A stretch of 63,399 nt of DNA. It comes from Candidatus Palauibacter polyketidifaciens. GTDB taxonomy: Bacteria > Gemmatimonadota > Gemmatimonadetes > Palauibacterales > Palauibacteraceae. Shown one piece after another: positions 29,664-39,249 of this stretch. The notes beneath the pieces were generated by a model. The model made no database searches, had not been told where the DNA came from, and saw only the letters and a list, made by a program, of their open reading frames with translations. Location of the stretch: positions 1 to 63,399 of the forward strand of contig NZ_CANPVO010000044.1 in NCBI RefSeq assembly GCF_947581785.1, read 5' to 3'. Numbering within the stretch: position 1 is the stretch's first letter; each line of letters opens with the position of its first letter. Both the position numbers and the translations under genes were made by a program.

Positions 29664-29848
29664 TGCGCGGCGGACGTCCCCCGGCGGGCCTGTGCGCGCG
29701 CTGCCGTCACCGCCGCTGGATCCGGAGCGACCGCGGATCCGCTTTCCTCCTCTGCCGACTCTCGCGCCACGACGCGCGCTTTCGGCGCTATCCGACGCTG
29801 CCCGTACTGCGTTGCGCCGGCTTCCAGGCGGAAGAAGAGGCGTCATGA
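29663..29848 (+). CDS. Small Cys-containing protein between uvrC and gltX
   Basis: This 61-residue protein (MRGGRPPAGLCARCRHRRWI...) has CxxC at the N-terminus, then SDRGSAFLLCRLS, DARFRRYPTLPV and a last Cys. Four conserved-looking Cys suggest a small zinc ribbon. ATG 29663 shares its first base with the uvrC stop; GTG 29660 is the adjacent alternative. Its stop overlaps the gltX ATG (ATGA), so it is embedded in a coupled operon, which argues it is real. The function is unknown. Confidence 0.75.
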   Translation: MRGGRPPAGLCARCRHRRWIRSDRGSAFLLCRLSRHDARFRRYPTLPVLRCAGFQAEEEAS

Positions 29849-31182
29849 CCCCTCCGACCGCTTCGACGGCGCGGGTCCGAACCCGGTTCGCCCCGAGCCC
29901 GACCGGAGCCCTCCACCTGGGCAACGCTCGCACTGCGATCCTGAACTGGCTTTTCGCCCGACGGCACGGGGGCGCCTTCGTGCTCCGGCTCGAGGACACG
30001 GACACCGAGCGCGCGGTACCGGGGGGAGAGGAGATGATCTACGAGGCGCTCGACTGGCTCGGCATCTCCCCGGACGAGGGACCGCGGGAGGGAGGGCCGT
30101 TCCCGCCATACCGCCAGTTGGCGCGCGCCGAACGCCATCGGGCCCGCGCGGAGGAGTTGCTGGAATCGGGGAAAGCGTTCCGCTCCGGAGGAGAGACCGC
30201 CATCCGGCTTCGCATCGAATCCGGGCCGGTCGAGTTCACGGACCTCCTGAAGGGCACGCTCGCGATCGACGGCGACGATCTGGGGGACCTCGTTCTCGTG
30301 CGGAGCGACGGGCGGCCCACCTACAACTTCGCGGTCGCGGTGGACGACATCGAGATGGAGATCAGCCACGTGATCCGGGGCGTGGGCCATCTCTCGAACA
30401 CACCCAAGCAGGTGCTCCTGTACCGGGCCTTCGGGGTCGAGCCGCCCGCGTTCGTCCACATCCCGACCGTCCTGGCCCCCGGGGGAGGGAAACTCTCCAA
30501 GCGACGCGGGGCGGCCGGGGTCCTCGACTACCGGGAGCGGGGGTTCCATCCGGACGCGGTGCTCAACTACCTGTCGCTCCTCTCGTGGTCCTCGGAAGAC
30601 GGGGAGGAGTTCCTGAGCCGGGAGGCGCTCGTGGAGCGGATCGACCTCGACCGGCTGGGAGCGGCCGATGCCGAGGTGGACGAGGAGAAGATGACCTGGC
30701 TCTCCGGACAGCACCTGCGGGCGGAACCCGCCGAGCGGCTGGCCCGCGATTGGGCGCCGCGGCTCGACGTGGAGGGGCTGGGGCTGAACGACGCCGATCT
30801 CCGCCGCGCCGCGGAGGTCTTCGCCAGGCGCACGCGTCTCCTCTCCGACGTCGCGTCCGAGGTCGAGCCGATCTACCGTGCGCCGGAGACCGGCGGATCC
30901 GCCGCCCGGGAGTTGCTCTCCGCCCCCGCGGCCGAGACCGCGCTTCGCCTCGCCCGCGCGGCGTGGGCCGACACGGCGTGGCGACCCGAACCCCTCGCCG
31001 CGGCGCTCCGCGGCGCGATGCGTGACGCCGGCCTCGCGGGGCGTACCTTCTTTCCGCCCGTCCGGGTCGCCCTGACCGGGCAGCTTCACGGACCCGACCT
31101 CGGCGAGGTCGCCTACGCGCTCGGGCGGGCGCGCACCCTCGCACGACTCGCGGCGGCGATAGAAAAGGAGCGAAGCGTATGA
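29845..31182 (+). CDS. gltX: Glutamyl-tRNA synthetase
   Basis: GltX charges tRNA-Glu (and tRNA-Gln if non-discriminating). The 445-residue class I synthetase has the HIGH-type motif PSPTGALHLGNA, the KMSKS-type motif KLSKRRGA and the RLEDTDTERAV block. The Cys cluster found in some bacterial GluRS zinc fingers is absent. The anticodon-binding C-terminus is present. ATG 29845 overlaps the preceding small gene; the stop overlaps thrC. Confidence 0.94.
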   Translation: MTPPTASTARVRTRFAPSPTGALHLGNARTAILNWLFARRHGGAFVLRLEDTDTERAVPGGEEMIYEALDWLGISPDEGPREGGPFPPYRQLARAERHRARAEELLESGKAFRSGGETAIRLRIESGPVEFTDLLKGTLAIDGDDLGDLVLVRSDGRPTYNFAVAVDDIEMEISHVIRGVGHLSNTPKQVLLYRAFGVEPPAFVHIPTVLAPGGGKLSKRRGAAGVLDYRERGFHPDAVLNYLSLLSWSSEDGEEFLSREALVERIDLDRLGAADAEVDEEKMTWLSGQHLRAEPAERLARDWAPRLDVEGLGLNDADLRRAAEVFARRTRLLSDVASEVEPIYRAPETGGSAARELLSAPAAETALRLARAAWADTAWRPEPLAAALRGAMRDAGLAGRTFFPPVRVALTGQLHGPDLGEVAYALGRARTLARLAAAIEKERSV

Positions 31183-32318
31183 GCTGGCGCCTCGATTGCG
31201 GCCTCTGCGGGCGAACCGTTGCCCGGGGGCTGGCCACGGTGTGCCCGGACCCGGACTGCGGGAAGCCGCTGCTGGCGCGGTACGACCTCGGAGCCCTGGA
31301 CGGCGAAGCGCTGCGGCGGGCATGGGCGGGGCGACAGGGTGGGATGTGGCGTTTTCGGGAGATCATGCCCATCGAGCCCGACGAGGACCCGGTGACCCTG
31401 GGCGAAGGCGGCACGCCCCTGTTCGAGATCGAGATCGGAGGGGAGTTCGAGGGTCTCACGCTTCTCGTGAAGGACGAGGGCCTCAACCCCACCGGAAGCT
31501 TCAAGGACCGCGGCCTGTGCGCGGCCGTCACCCGGGCGGTGCACGAGGGGGCGACGGACCTCGTCATCCCGAGCGCGGGCAACGCGGGAGCGGCCCTCGC
31601 GGCCTACGCGGCGCGCGCGGGAGTGCCCTGTCGCCTCTTCATCCCGGAGGACACTCCGGAGGGCGTCGCCCGGCGCTGCGAGCACTACGGCGCCGACATC
31701 GTCCGGGTCGACGGGCTCATCGACGAATGCGGCCGCCTCTCCGCCGAGTACGGCGCGGAAACGGGCGCGTTCAACATCTCCACGCTCAAGGAGCCCTACC
31801 GGATCGAGGGGAAGAAGACGATGATGCTTGAGATCGTCGAAGCTCTCGGCTGGCGGGCGCCCGACGCCATCGTCTACCCCACCGGCGGCGGCACCGGCCT
31901 TATCGGCAGCGCCAAGACGCTGGCGGAGCTGCGGGAGCTGGGGTTGATCGACGGGGGCACGCGCCTCTACGCCGTGCAGGGCACCGGCTGCGCGCCCATC
32001 GTGCGCGCGCACGCCGCGGGCGAGACCTACGCCGAGCCGTGGCGGAACGCCTCGACCGAGGCGTGGGGACTCCGGGTGCCGGGGGCGCTCGGCGATTTCC
32101 TGATGCTCGAAGCCATCCGCGAATCGGGCGGAGGGGGAGTCGCCGTTTCCGACGAGGCGATGAAGGAGGGGGCCCTCGAACTCGGCGCCGTCGGCGTGGG
32201 GGCCGCGATCGAAGGCGGCGCCACCCTCGCCGGGGCGCGGGAACTTCGCCGATCCGGAGAGCTGCGCGATGCGGAAACGGTCGTCCTCTTCAACACCGCG
32301 CATCTTCTCACATATTAG
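31179..32318 (+). CDS. thrC: Threonine synthase
   Basis: ThrC converts O-phosphohomoserine to threonine with PLP. The 379-residue protein is of the shorter class with an N-terminal zinc-ribbon-like Cys set (C7, C10, C22, C27). The PLP lysine is K109 in NPTGSFKDRG; SAGNAGAALAAYAARAG and the PLP phosphate loop PTGGGTGLIG also fit. ATG 31179 overlaps the gltX stop (ATGA). Confidence 0.93.
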   Translation: MSWRLDCGLCGRTVARGLATVCPDPDCGKPLLARYDLGALDGEALRRAWAGRQGGMWRFREIMPIEPDEDPVTLGEGGTPLFEIEIGGEFEGLTLLVKDEGLNPTGSFKDRGLCAAVTRAVHEGATDLVIPSAGNAGAALAAYAARAGVPCRLFIPEDTPEGVARRCEHYGADIVRVDGLIDECGRLSAEYGAETGAFNISTLKEPYRIEGKKTMMLEIVEALGWRAPDAIVYPTGGGTGLIGSAKTLAELRELGLIDGGTRLYAVQGTGCAPIVRAHAAGETYAEPWRNASTEAWGLRVPGALGDFLMLEAIRESGGGGVAVSDEAMKEGALELGAVGVGAAIEGGATLAGARELRRSGELRDAETVVLFNTAHLLTY

Positions 32319-32402
32319 CGCCGCTGCGTTCGTGCGCGGGGGCAGCCTTCCGGCTATCTTGGCGCGGTCTACGACTGTAAACAGAAACAGGGGTTCAGAG
32401 CG

Positions 32403-33731
32403 ATGTTGAACATGGTGCGTACTGGCGCGAGGGCGGCGACCGCCGCGACCCTGGCGTCGATCTTCACGTCTGCGGGACTCTTCGGGCAGGAATGCGAGTT
32501 CGACGCGAACAGCGCGGCCGCCACGGCTTCCGAAGCGATCCAGGGACTCACCGACGCGGCCACGGCCGCAGACAGCCTGGAGATCCTGATGGAGGCGTGG
32601 GAGGCGCTAAGCGCGGATCTGGAGAGCGAGAATCCGGTCGTCCCACTACTGGGCGCGCAGATCCAGATAGGCCTCGGCAACTTCCGGGATGCCGTGGAGT
32701 TTCTCGACCGCTACGACGCGACCTCGGCGCCCGAATGCATGATGCACGGCGAGGCACAGCGCTATAACGGCTGGGTCCGGCTCTACAACCAGGGGGTGAC
32801 GGCCTACAGCGCATCCGACAACGAAGCGGCGCTCGACGCCTTCATGCTCGCGAACGACTTCAAGCCCGACCTCCGCACGTACAGCAATGCGGCGCTCCTG
32901 CAGTCACAGATGGGAGACAACGCGGGCGCGATCGAGACGTACCAGGCCGCGCTCGCCGCGGACATTCCCGATGCGGACGCGGAGTCGTTGCAGGGCGCCG
33001 TCCGAGGACTCGGCGACATGCTGGTGGTGGAAGGCCGGGGGGACGAGGCCATCCAGACCTACGCCGACTACCTCGCCAGGTACCCCGACGATGTCGTGAT
33101 CCAGATCCAGTATGCGGGAGTCCTGGCCGATCAGGGGCAGACCGATGAGTCTTCGGCGATCTATGCCGAGACCCTCGAGCGCACCGACCTGACGTACCAG
33201 CAGTGGCTCGAAGTGGGGGTGGGGTTCTACAACGCGCAGAACTTCTCGGACGGGGCCACCGCCTTCGGGAGGGCTCGCGAGGGGAATCCCTACAACAAGG
33301 AAGCGATGGAGAACTACGTCAACGCTTCCATCCAGTCCGGCCGTCCCGGGCCCGTCATCGCACTCGCGGACACCCTTAAGCAGTGGTATCCGTACGACGC
33401 GCTGGCTCACCAGCTGCACTTCCAGGCTCTCGGCCGCGCCGACATGAACGAGCGGGCGATGGAGGTTATGGGGGAGGAGCAGCAGCTGCCGCTCTCCGTC
33501 ACGTTCGCGCAGATGGCTGCCGCGCCCAACGGCCGGTACATCGTGCAGCTGTCCTTCACGAACCGCTCCGCCTCCGGCACGCTGCAGATCACGTTCGAGT
33601 TCGTCGATGCCGGCGGACAGGTCGTCAGGGAGGAGACGCAGACCTTCGAGGCCGACTCCGGCGGCTTCACCTTCGAGATCCAGTCCGACGTGCCCCTGGC
33701 CGGGTTCCGGTACGGGACGATCGAGGGCTGA
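32403..33731 (+). CDS. Secreted TPR-repeat protein
   Basis: This 442-residue protein has an N-terminal signal peptide (about 1-29, ending near GLFGQE) and TPR-like helical repeats through the middle (for example AALDAFMLANDFKPDLRTYS and NAGAIETYQAALAADIPDA). The C-terminal 90 residues look like a beta-sandwich (RYIVQLSFTNRSASGTLQIT). It is probably periplasmic or surface-attached, a protein-interaction scaffold of unknown role. It follows an 84-base gap from thrC, so it likely has its own promoter; a TATCTT at 32355-32360 is a weak -10 candidate. A hairpin follows the gene. Confidence 0.8.
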   Translation: MLNMVRTGARAATAATLASIFTSAGLFGQECEFDANSAAATASEAIQGLTDAATAADSLEILMEAWEALSADLESENPVVPLLGAQIQIGLGNFRDAVEFLDRYDATSAPECMMHGEAQRYNGWVRLYNQGVTAYSASDNEAALDAFMLANDFKPDLRTYSNAALLQSQMGDNAGAIETYQAALAADIPDADAESLQGAVRGLGDMLVVEGRGDEAIQTYADYLARYPDDVVIQIQYAGVLADQGQTDESSAIYAETLERTDLTYQQWLEVGVGFYNAQNFSDGATAFGRAREGNPYNKEAMENYVNASIQSGRPGPVIALADTLKQWYPYDALAHQLHFQALGRADMNERAMEVMGEEQQLPLSVTFAQMAAAPNGRYIVQLSFTNRSASGTLQITFEFVDAGGQVVREETQTFEADSGGFTFEIQSDVPLAGFRYGTIEG

Positions 33732-33770
33732 CCGCCCGCTCGCAGGCCGTGGCCCGGTAGCAGGCCGCCA

Positions 33771-33795
33771 GCCGCTCCCGAGAGGCGGGAGCGGC
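33771..33795 (+). terminator. Perfect 10-bp hairpin after the TPR gene
   Basis: GCCGCTCCCG (33771-33780) pairs exactly with CGGGAGCGGC (33786-33795) around a five-base loop. It lies 40 bases after the TPR stop and 30 bases before the next start. No T run follows, so termination may be Rho-assisted or the hairpin may protect the transcript 3' end. Confidence 0.6.
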
Positions 33796-33824
33796 CCGCC
33801 TGCGGTAGCCCCACGCGCGAGACC

Positions 33825-35102
33825 ATGATTCGAATCGCCAGCGTGAAGCCGGGGTCGATCGCCGCCGACCTCGAACTGCCGGCGGGCCTCGCCGTGCTTG
33901 AGATCAACGGCAAGCCCGTTCGAGACAGCCTCGACCTTCTGTTTCATCAGGCGGAACCCGAACTCCGGGTGCTCGCCGAGCGGCAGACCGGCGAGCGGCT
34001 TCTCTTCGAGATCGAGAAACCCGAGGACGAACCCCTCGGGATCGTCCCGGAGCCCGACAAGATCCGCCGCTGCACCAACGCGTGCCCGTTCTGCTTCGTG
34101 AAGGGAAACCCGAAACTCGACAAGCTTCGGGCGCCCCTCTATGTGAAGGATGACGACTACCGACTGTCCTTCCTCCACGGCCACTACATCACGCTGACGA
34201 ACCTGCGTCCGGATGACTGGGACCGCATATTCGAACAGCGACTGTCCCCACTCTACGTGAGCGTCCACGCGACGGACCCGGCGGTGCGGCTCCGGATGCT
34301 GAAGAACCCCCGGAGCGCGAACATCGGGGAGGATCTCGACCGGCTGGCCGAGGGCCGCATCGTCGTCCACGCCCAGGTCGTCCTCTGTCCGGAGGTGAAC
34401 GACGGCAAACACCTGACGCGCACGATCGAAGACCTCTATCGCCGCGGCGACGCGATCCGGTCGCTCTCCATCGTCCCGGTGGGCCTCACGTCGTGGAACG
34501 CGGCGCTGGGGGGACGGACCCTCACGCCCGGGGAATGTCGCGCGGCGCTCGACGACGTCGACGCGATCCGCGAACGGGCGCTGTCGGAGCGGGGACAGGG
34601 ATGGTGCTACGCCGCCGACGAGATGTACCTGCAGGCGAGACTCGAACCGCCGGGCGCCGCGTACTTCGACGATCACGAACTCGAGAGCAACGGCGTCGGC
34701 GCGATCTCCACCCTGACGGACCGCGTGACCGGACAGTTGGAGGCGCTCGGCCCGTTGGAGGGGTGCAGGGTCGTTGCGGTCACGGGGACGTCAATGGGAC
34801 CCACGATGACCCGACTCGCGGGCCGCATCGCGCTGCGCACCGGCGCCGAGGTCTCGACGGTCGCGGTCGAGAACACGCTGTACGGGCCGATGGTCACGAC
34901 GGCCGGCCTGCTGCCGGGCGCGGATCACCGGAACGCGCTCCGCGATGCGGGGGACTTCGACGTGGCCCTCTTCTCCGCGCAGGCGCTGAACGACGGGGAA
35001 GTCTTCCTCGACGACGTGAGCCTCTCCGAGCTGCAGGCCGGCTTTCCCGGTCGCCGCGTCGAGCCTTCCGCGGACCTCGTCGATGTCCTTTCGCGGCTCT
35101 GA
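33825..35102 (+). CDS. DUF512 protein (PDZ-like plus radical-SAM-like domain)
   Basis: This 425-residue protein begins with a PDZ-like segment (SVKPGSIAADLELPAGLAVLEINGKPV), followed by a Cys motif CxxxCxxC (C83, C87, C90 in CTNACPFC) of the radical SAM type, and the DUF512 C-terminal domain (VAVTGTSMGPTM, STVAVENTLYGPMVTTAGLL). Members of this family are usually encoded next to der, as here (five bases before der). The biochemical role is not established. Confidence 0.88.
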   Translation: MIRIASVKPGSIAADLELPAGLAVLEINGKPVRDSLDLLFHQAEPELRVLAERQTGERLLFEIEKPEDEPLGIVPEPDKIRRCTNACPFCFVKGNPKLDKLRAPLYVKDDDYRLSFLHGHYITLTNLRPDDWDRIFEQRLSPLYVSVHATDPAVRLRMLKNPRSANIGEDLDRLAEGRIVVHAQVVLCPEVNDGKHLTRTIEDLYRRGDAIRSLSIVPVGLTSWNAALGGRTLTPGECRAALDDVDAIRERALSERGQGWCYAADEMYLQARLEPPGAAYFDDHELESNGVGAISTLTDRVTGQLEALGPLEGCRVVAVTGTSMGPTMTRLAGRIALRTGAEVSTVAVENTLYGPMVTTAGLLPGADHRNALRDAGDFDVALFSAQALNDGEVFLDDVSLSELQAGFPGRRVEPSADLVDVLSRL

Positions 35103-35107
35103 CGGCG

Positions 35108-36433
35108 ATGCCCATGCACACGGTGGCCATCGTGGGCCGCCCCAACGTCGGCAAATCGACCCTCTTCAACCGGATCCTGGGGCGGCGGGCCGCGATCGTC
35201 GCCGAGCAGCCGGGCGTGACGCGGGATCGGCAATTCGCCGAGGCGGAATGGGCGGGACGGCACTTCCTTCTCGTCGATACCGGAGGCCTCGTCGTGCGGC
35301 CGGATGAGCACATCGATCTCGAGGTGCGCCGGCAGGCCGAGACCGCAATCGGCCACGCGGACGTCGTCATCTTCGTCGTGGACGGCCGCGACGGCGTCCA
35401 GCCCGTGGACCGGCACGTCGCACAGCTCCTGCGCCGCTCCGCGTTGCCCGTGATCGTTGCGGCGAACAAGCTCGACGAACTCGCGGAGGCGATCGAGCAC
35501 CTCGACTTCTACGAACTCGGCCTCGGCGACCCCACGCCGCTGGCAGCCCTCAGCGGCAAGGGATCGGGGGACCTCCTGGACCGTGTCGTCGCGGCCCTTC
35601 CCGAATCCGCGGAGACGGAAGAGGGCGACGCCGACATCCGCATCGCGGTCATCGGGCGCCCCAACGTGGGCAAATCCAGCTTCGTGAATCGTCTCCTCGG
35701 GGAAGATCGCGTCATCGTCCACGAGGAGGCGGGGACCACGCGCGACGCGATCGATACGGATCTCGTTCTGGAAGACCGCCGCATCCGTCTCATCGACACG
35801 GCCGGCCTCCGCCGCCGGGCGCGCATCGTGGACGACCTCGAATTCCTCGGACGGCTGCGGGCCGCCTCGGCGATCGGCCGGGCCGACGTCTGCCTTCTCC
35901 TGGTGGATACGCGGGACGGCGCGGCGAACCAGGATTTCCGGATCGGACACGAGGCGTGGGACGAGGGGAAGGGGCTCGTGTTCGTCGCCAACAAGTGGGA
36001 CCTGATCGAGGACCGCGGGCCCACGGCGATGGCCGGCTTCGAGCGCGAACTCCGCGAGCGCGCGCACTATCTCCGCTGGGTGCCCATCATCACCTGCTCG
36101 GCGTTGACCGGGAAGCGGGTGCGGAAGGCCATCGACCTTGCGTTCGAGGTGCAGCAAGCGCGTGCGCAGCGCGTGCCCACCTCGGAGGTGAACGAGGTCC
36201 TTCGGCGACTCGTGGCGCGCCGGCAGCCTCCCCAGGGCGGGCGGGGAGACGTGCGGCTGCTGTACGGCAGTCAGGTGGCGGCGTCCCCGCCGCAGTTCGT
36301 ACTCTGGTCCAACCGGCCACACGACCTCAAGGAGCACTATGTGAGATACCTCGTCGCCGGCTTTCGGGAGGCCTGGGGATTCGAGGGATCTCCCATTCGG
36401 ATCAAGCTGAGGAAGCGTTCGGGGTGCGAATGA
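35108..36433 (+). CDS. der: Ribosome biogenesis GTPase Der (EngA)
   Basis: Der has two tandem G domains and a KH-like C-terminus and is needed for 50S assembly. Both P-loops read GRPNVGKS (10-17 and 183-190). DTGG and DTAG follow as G3, and NKLD and NKWD as G4. The 441-residue length is typical. ATG 35108 starts immediately before the first conserved strand; ATG 35114 is a close alternative. The stop overlaps plsY (ATGA). Confidence 0.96.
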   Translation: MPMHTVAIVGRPNVGKSTLFNRILGRRAAIVAEQPGVTRDRQFAEAEWAGRHFLLVDTGGLVVRPDEHIDLEVRRQAETAIGHADVVIFVVDGRDGVQPVDRHVAQLLRRSALPVIVAANKLDELAEAIEHLDFYELGLGDPTPLAALSGKGSGDLLDRVVAALPESAETEEGDADIRIAVIGRPNVGKSSFVNRLLGEDRVIVHEEAGTTRDAIDTDLVLEDRRIRLIDTAGLRRRARIVDDLEFLGRLRAASAIGRADVCLLLVDTRDGAANQDFRIGHEAWDEGKGLVFVANKWDLIEDRGPTAMAGFERELRERAHYLRWVPIITCSALTGKRVRKAIDLAFEVQQARAQRVPTSEVNEVLRRLVARRQPPQGGRGDVRLLYGSQVAASPPQFVLWSNRPHDLKEHYVRYLVAGFREAWGFEGSPIRIKLRKRSGCE

Positions 36434-37074
36434 CCGCGCCGCTTCTGACGATCGCCGCCTACCTCATCGGGGCCTTTCCCACGAGCTACCTCGTCGGGCG
36501 CGCCTACGGGTACGACCTCCGGCGGGAGGGAAGCGGCAACCTGGGGTCCACGAACGCCTACCGGGTGCTCGGGTTCTTTCCGGCCGTGGGCGTGCTCGTC
36601 GTGGACCTGCTGAAGGGGTTCGTGCCCGTGTGGTTCTTCCCGATGTGGGACGGGCGTACGGGCGGCTGGGTGCTCGTGTACGGGCTCGCCGCGATTTCCG
36701 GGCATGTATGGCCCGTGTACACGAGATTCAAGGGAGGGAAGGGGGTGGCGACCGCCGCCGGAACGATGGCCGCGCTGGTTCCGGTGGCCGTGATCGTCGC
36801 CTTCTTCGTGTGGGTCGTGACGGTGATCCTCACGCGGACGGCCTCCATGGCGTCCCTCCTCTCCGCCGCCCTCGTGCCCGTCATGGCGCGCGGCTCGGCG
36901 GCGCCGCGATCCGTCGTATCCTATGCGCTCCTCCTCGCCATCGCCGTGTGGTGGACGCACCGCTCGAACCTCGCGCGGATCGTGAGGCGCGAGGAGTTCC
37001 AGGTGGATTGGCGCCGCGGCCGGCTTCCGCGCCGGGAGAGGGCGGCGGAAGAGTCCCCGGAGGACGAGGGGTGA
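36430..37074 (+). CDS. plsY: Glycerol-3-phosphate acyltransferase PlsY
   Basis: PlsY acylates glycerol-3-phosphate using acyl-phosphate, the first step of phospholipid synthesis. The 214-residue inner-membrane protein has the family blocks IGAFPTSYLVGR, REGSGNLGSTNAYRVLG and FKGGKGVATAAGT, plus about five helices. A basic and acidic tail of about 30 residues follows. It is coupled to der and to gpsA, which supplies its substrate. Confidence 0.94.
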   Translation: MTAPLLTIAAYLIGAFPTSYLVGRAYGYDLRREGSGNLGSTNAYRVLGFFPAVGVLVVDLLKGFVPVWFFPMWDGRTGGWVLVYGLAAISGHVWPVYTRFKGGKGVATAAGTMAALVPVAVIVAFFVWVVTVILTRTASMASLLSAALVPVMARGSAAPRSVVSYALLLAIAVWWTHRSNLARIVRREEFQVDWRRGRLPRRERAAEESPEDEG

Positions 37075-38081
37075 GCGGGCAGAGCGTCGCCGTGCTGGGC
37101 GCGGGCAGCTGGGGCACGGCGCTGGCGGATGTCCTCGTGCGGAACGGCCACGACGTGCGGCTGTGGGCGCGGGACGCCGCACACGCCGCTGCGATGCGCG
37201 AGACCGGGACGAACGAGCGCTACCTGCCCGGAATCGAACTCGGCCGCCCCCTCGCGGTGACAGCGGACCTGGCGGAAGCGACGGACGGCACGGGGTTCGT
37301 TCTCTCCGTGTGCCCATCACACGCGGTGCGGGAGGTGCTGCGACATGCCGCGCCCCACCTCGGAGATCAGATCCTGGTCTCGGCCTCGAAGGGGATCGAG
37401 CTCGGGACGCACCGGAGGATGTCGGAGGTCATCGTCGAGACGCTGGGCGAGGCCGCGGGATCGCGCACGGTGGTCCTCTCGGGACCCAGCTTCGCGGAGG
37501 AACTCCTGCGCGGGCTTCCGACGGCGGTCGTCGCCGCAAGCCGGAGCGAGGCCCACGCGCTCGCCGTGCAGAGCCTGTTCCGCAACGGGTATTTTCGAGT
37601 GTACACGCAGCCGGACGTGGATGGCGTGGAGCTGGGCGGCGCCCTCAAAAACGTGATCGCGCTCGCGGCCGGGATCTCCGACGGGCTGGAGCTGGGGTCG
37701 AACGCGCGCGCGGCGCTCATCAACCGCGGACTCGCGGAGATCGCGCGGCTCGCCCGGCACTTCGGGGCACGGGAAACGACGCTCGGCGGCCTCGCCGGAC
37801 TCGGGGACCTCGTCCTCACCTGCACCGGGCGGCTGAGCCGGAATCGCTCGGCCGGACTCGCGATTGGGGCGGGTCGCCGGCCTTCGGAAGTGATCGGAGA
37901 GATGGATCAGGTCGTGGAAGGCTCGCGGACCGCACGCGCCGCATACGAACTGAGTCGGGAGCTGGACGTGGAGATGCCGATCACGAGCGGTGTATATTCG
38001 ATCCTGTACGAAGATATGGCGCCCCGGGAGGCGCTGGCGCGGCTGATGGCCCGGGAGCCGAAACCCGAGCGGTGGGGTTAG
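37071..38081 (+). CDS. gpsA: Glycerol-3-phosphate dehydrogenase [NAD(P)+]
   Basis: GpsA makes sn-glycerol-3-phosphate for PlsY. The 336-residue protein has the nucleotide-binding GAGSWGTALA, SASKGIE, SGPSFAEE, the catalytic ELGGALKNVIALAAG and GSNARAALI blocks. GTG 37071 overlaps the plsY stop (GTGA). The plsY-gpsA pair forms a compact phospholipid-precursor unit. Confidence 0.95.
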   Translation: MSGQSVAVLGAGSWGTALADVLVRNGHDVRLWARDAAHAAAMRETGTNERYLPGIELGRPLAVTADLAEATDGTGFVLSVCPSHAVREVLRHAAPHLGDQILVSASKGIELGTHRRMSEVIVETLGEAAGSRTVVLSGPSFAEELLRGLPTAVVAASRSEAHALAVQSLFRNGYFRVYTQPDVDGVELGGALKNVIALAAGISDGLELGSNARAALINRGLAEIARLARHFGARETTLGGLAGLGDLVLTCTGRLSRNRSAGLAIGAGRRPSEVIGEMDQVVEGSRTARAAYELSRELDVEMPITSGVYSILYEDMAPREALARLMAREPKPERWG

Positions 38082-38122
38082 CGAGGGCCTGCTCGCGACA
38101 CCACACCAGGGAAGGGGAAAGC

Positions 38123-38485
38123 GTGTCCGACCGCATCGCCCCGAAGGAGTACTACTCGATCGGAGAAGTGTGCGAGATCGCGGATCTCAAGCCGCACGTC
38201 CTCCGCTACTGGGAAACGCAGTTCTCGGCGCTTCGCCCGACGAAGAACCGGGCGGGCAACCGGGTGTACCGTCCGAAGCAGATCCAGCTCGTGCAGCTCC
38301 TGCGGCACCTCCTCTACACCGAGCGGTACACGATCGAGGGCGCGAGGCGCAAGCTCGATCAGCTGCGCGCGGGCGGGGAACTCGCGGCGGAGGCGCGCGT
38401 GGCCTGGGATCGGGAAACGATCCGCGACCTCCGGACGGAGGCCGACGAACTGGTACAGCTCCTCGAGGACGGCGGGGTCGGGTGA
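38123..38485 (+). CDS. MerR family transcriptional regulator
   Basis: This 120-residue regulator has a MerR winged helix (YYSIGEVCEIADLKPHVLRYWE...NRVYRPKQIQLV) and a short helical C-terminus without metal-binding Cys. It lies 41 bases after gpsA with a strong purine-rich site (GGGAAGGGGAAA) before GTG 38123, and overlaps surE by four bases. Its target is unknown; autoregulation of the surE-pcm-DUF368 unit is possible. Confidence 0.88.
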   Translation: MSDRIAPKEYYSIGEVCEIADLKPHVLRYWETQFSALRPTKNRAGNRVYRPKQIQLVQLLRHLLYTERYTIEGARRKLDQLRAGGELAAEARVAWDRETIRDLRTEADELVQLLEDGGVG

Positions 38486-39249
38486 CCGAAGCGGGAACAC
38501 CCATCCTCCTGTGCACGAACGACGACGGCGTGAAGTCGCCGGGGCTCGCGCTGCTCGCCCGTGTGGCCGACGCGTTCGGCGATGTGTGGACGGTGGCGCC
38601 GGATCGGGAACAGAGTGCGACGAGCCATGCGCTCTCCCTCTTCCGTCCCCTCCGCGTGACGCAGCTCGGGCCGCGACGTTACATGGTGGACGGGACGCCG
38701 ACCGATTGCGTGCTCCTCGCCCTCAAGGAGATCCTCGAGACCCGGCCGCGCTTCGTCCTCTCAGGGGTCAACCACGGCGCCAACATGGGCGAAGACGTGC
38801 TCTACTCCGGCACGGTGGCGGCGGCGATGGAGGCGACGATCCTGGGCGTGCCGGCGATCGCCTTCTCGTTCACGGGGAGCGACGACCGCGTCCTCGAGAG
38901 CTACGAGGCGCTGCTCGGCCGCCTCATCGCCACCTGTCTCGATCGGGATTCCTTTCCGGACGAGACCTTCTTCAACATCAATCTTCCCGACCGGCCGGCG
39001 GGCGAGGTGGAGGGGATCACGGTGACCGCGCTCGGGCGCCGCGTGTACCACGACTCGCTCCGCCGGATTCACGATGAGGAAGGGACCGAGTACTTCAAGA
39101 TCGGAGGCGGGCGTTCGGCCTGGAGCGGCCGGGGGGACTCGGATTTCCGTGCCGTGCGCGCGGGTTTCGTCTCGGTCACGCCGCTCCACCTCGACCTGAC
39201 GAATTTCGAGCTGCTGAACGAGGTGAGGTCGTGGCGGCTTGGAAGTTGA
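38482..39249 (+). CDS. surE: 5'/3'-nucleotidase SurE
   Basis: SurE is a metal-dependent survival nucleotidase. The 255-residue protein has the metal site NDDG (13-16), SGVNHGANMGEDVLYSGTVAAAMEA and FNINLPD. GTG 38482 overlaps the merR stop. It is followed by pcm, the classical surE-pcm stress-survival pair, with a 19-base overlap. Confidence 0.95.
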   Translation: MTEAGTPILLCTNDDGVKSPGLALLARVADAFGDVWTVAPDREQSATSHALSLFRPLRVTQLGPRRYMVDGTPTDCVLLALKEILETRPRFVLSGVNHGANMGEDVLYSGTVAAAMEATILGVPAIAFSFTGSDDRVLESYEALLGRLIATCLDRDSFPDETFFNINLPDRPAGEVEGITVTALGRRVYHDSLRRIHDEEGTEYFKIGGGRSAWSGRGDSDFRAVRAGFVSVTPLHLDLTNFELLNEVRSWRLGS

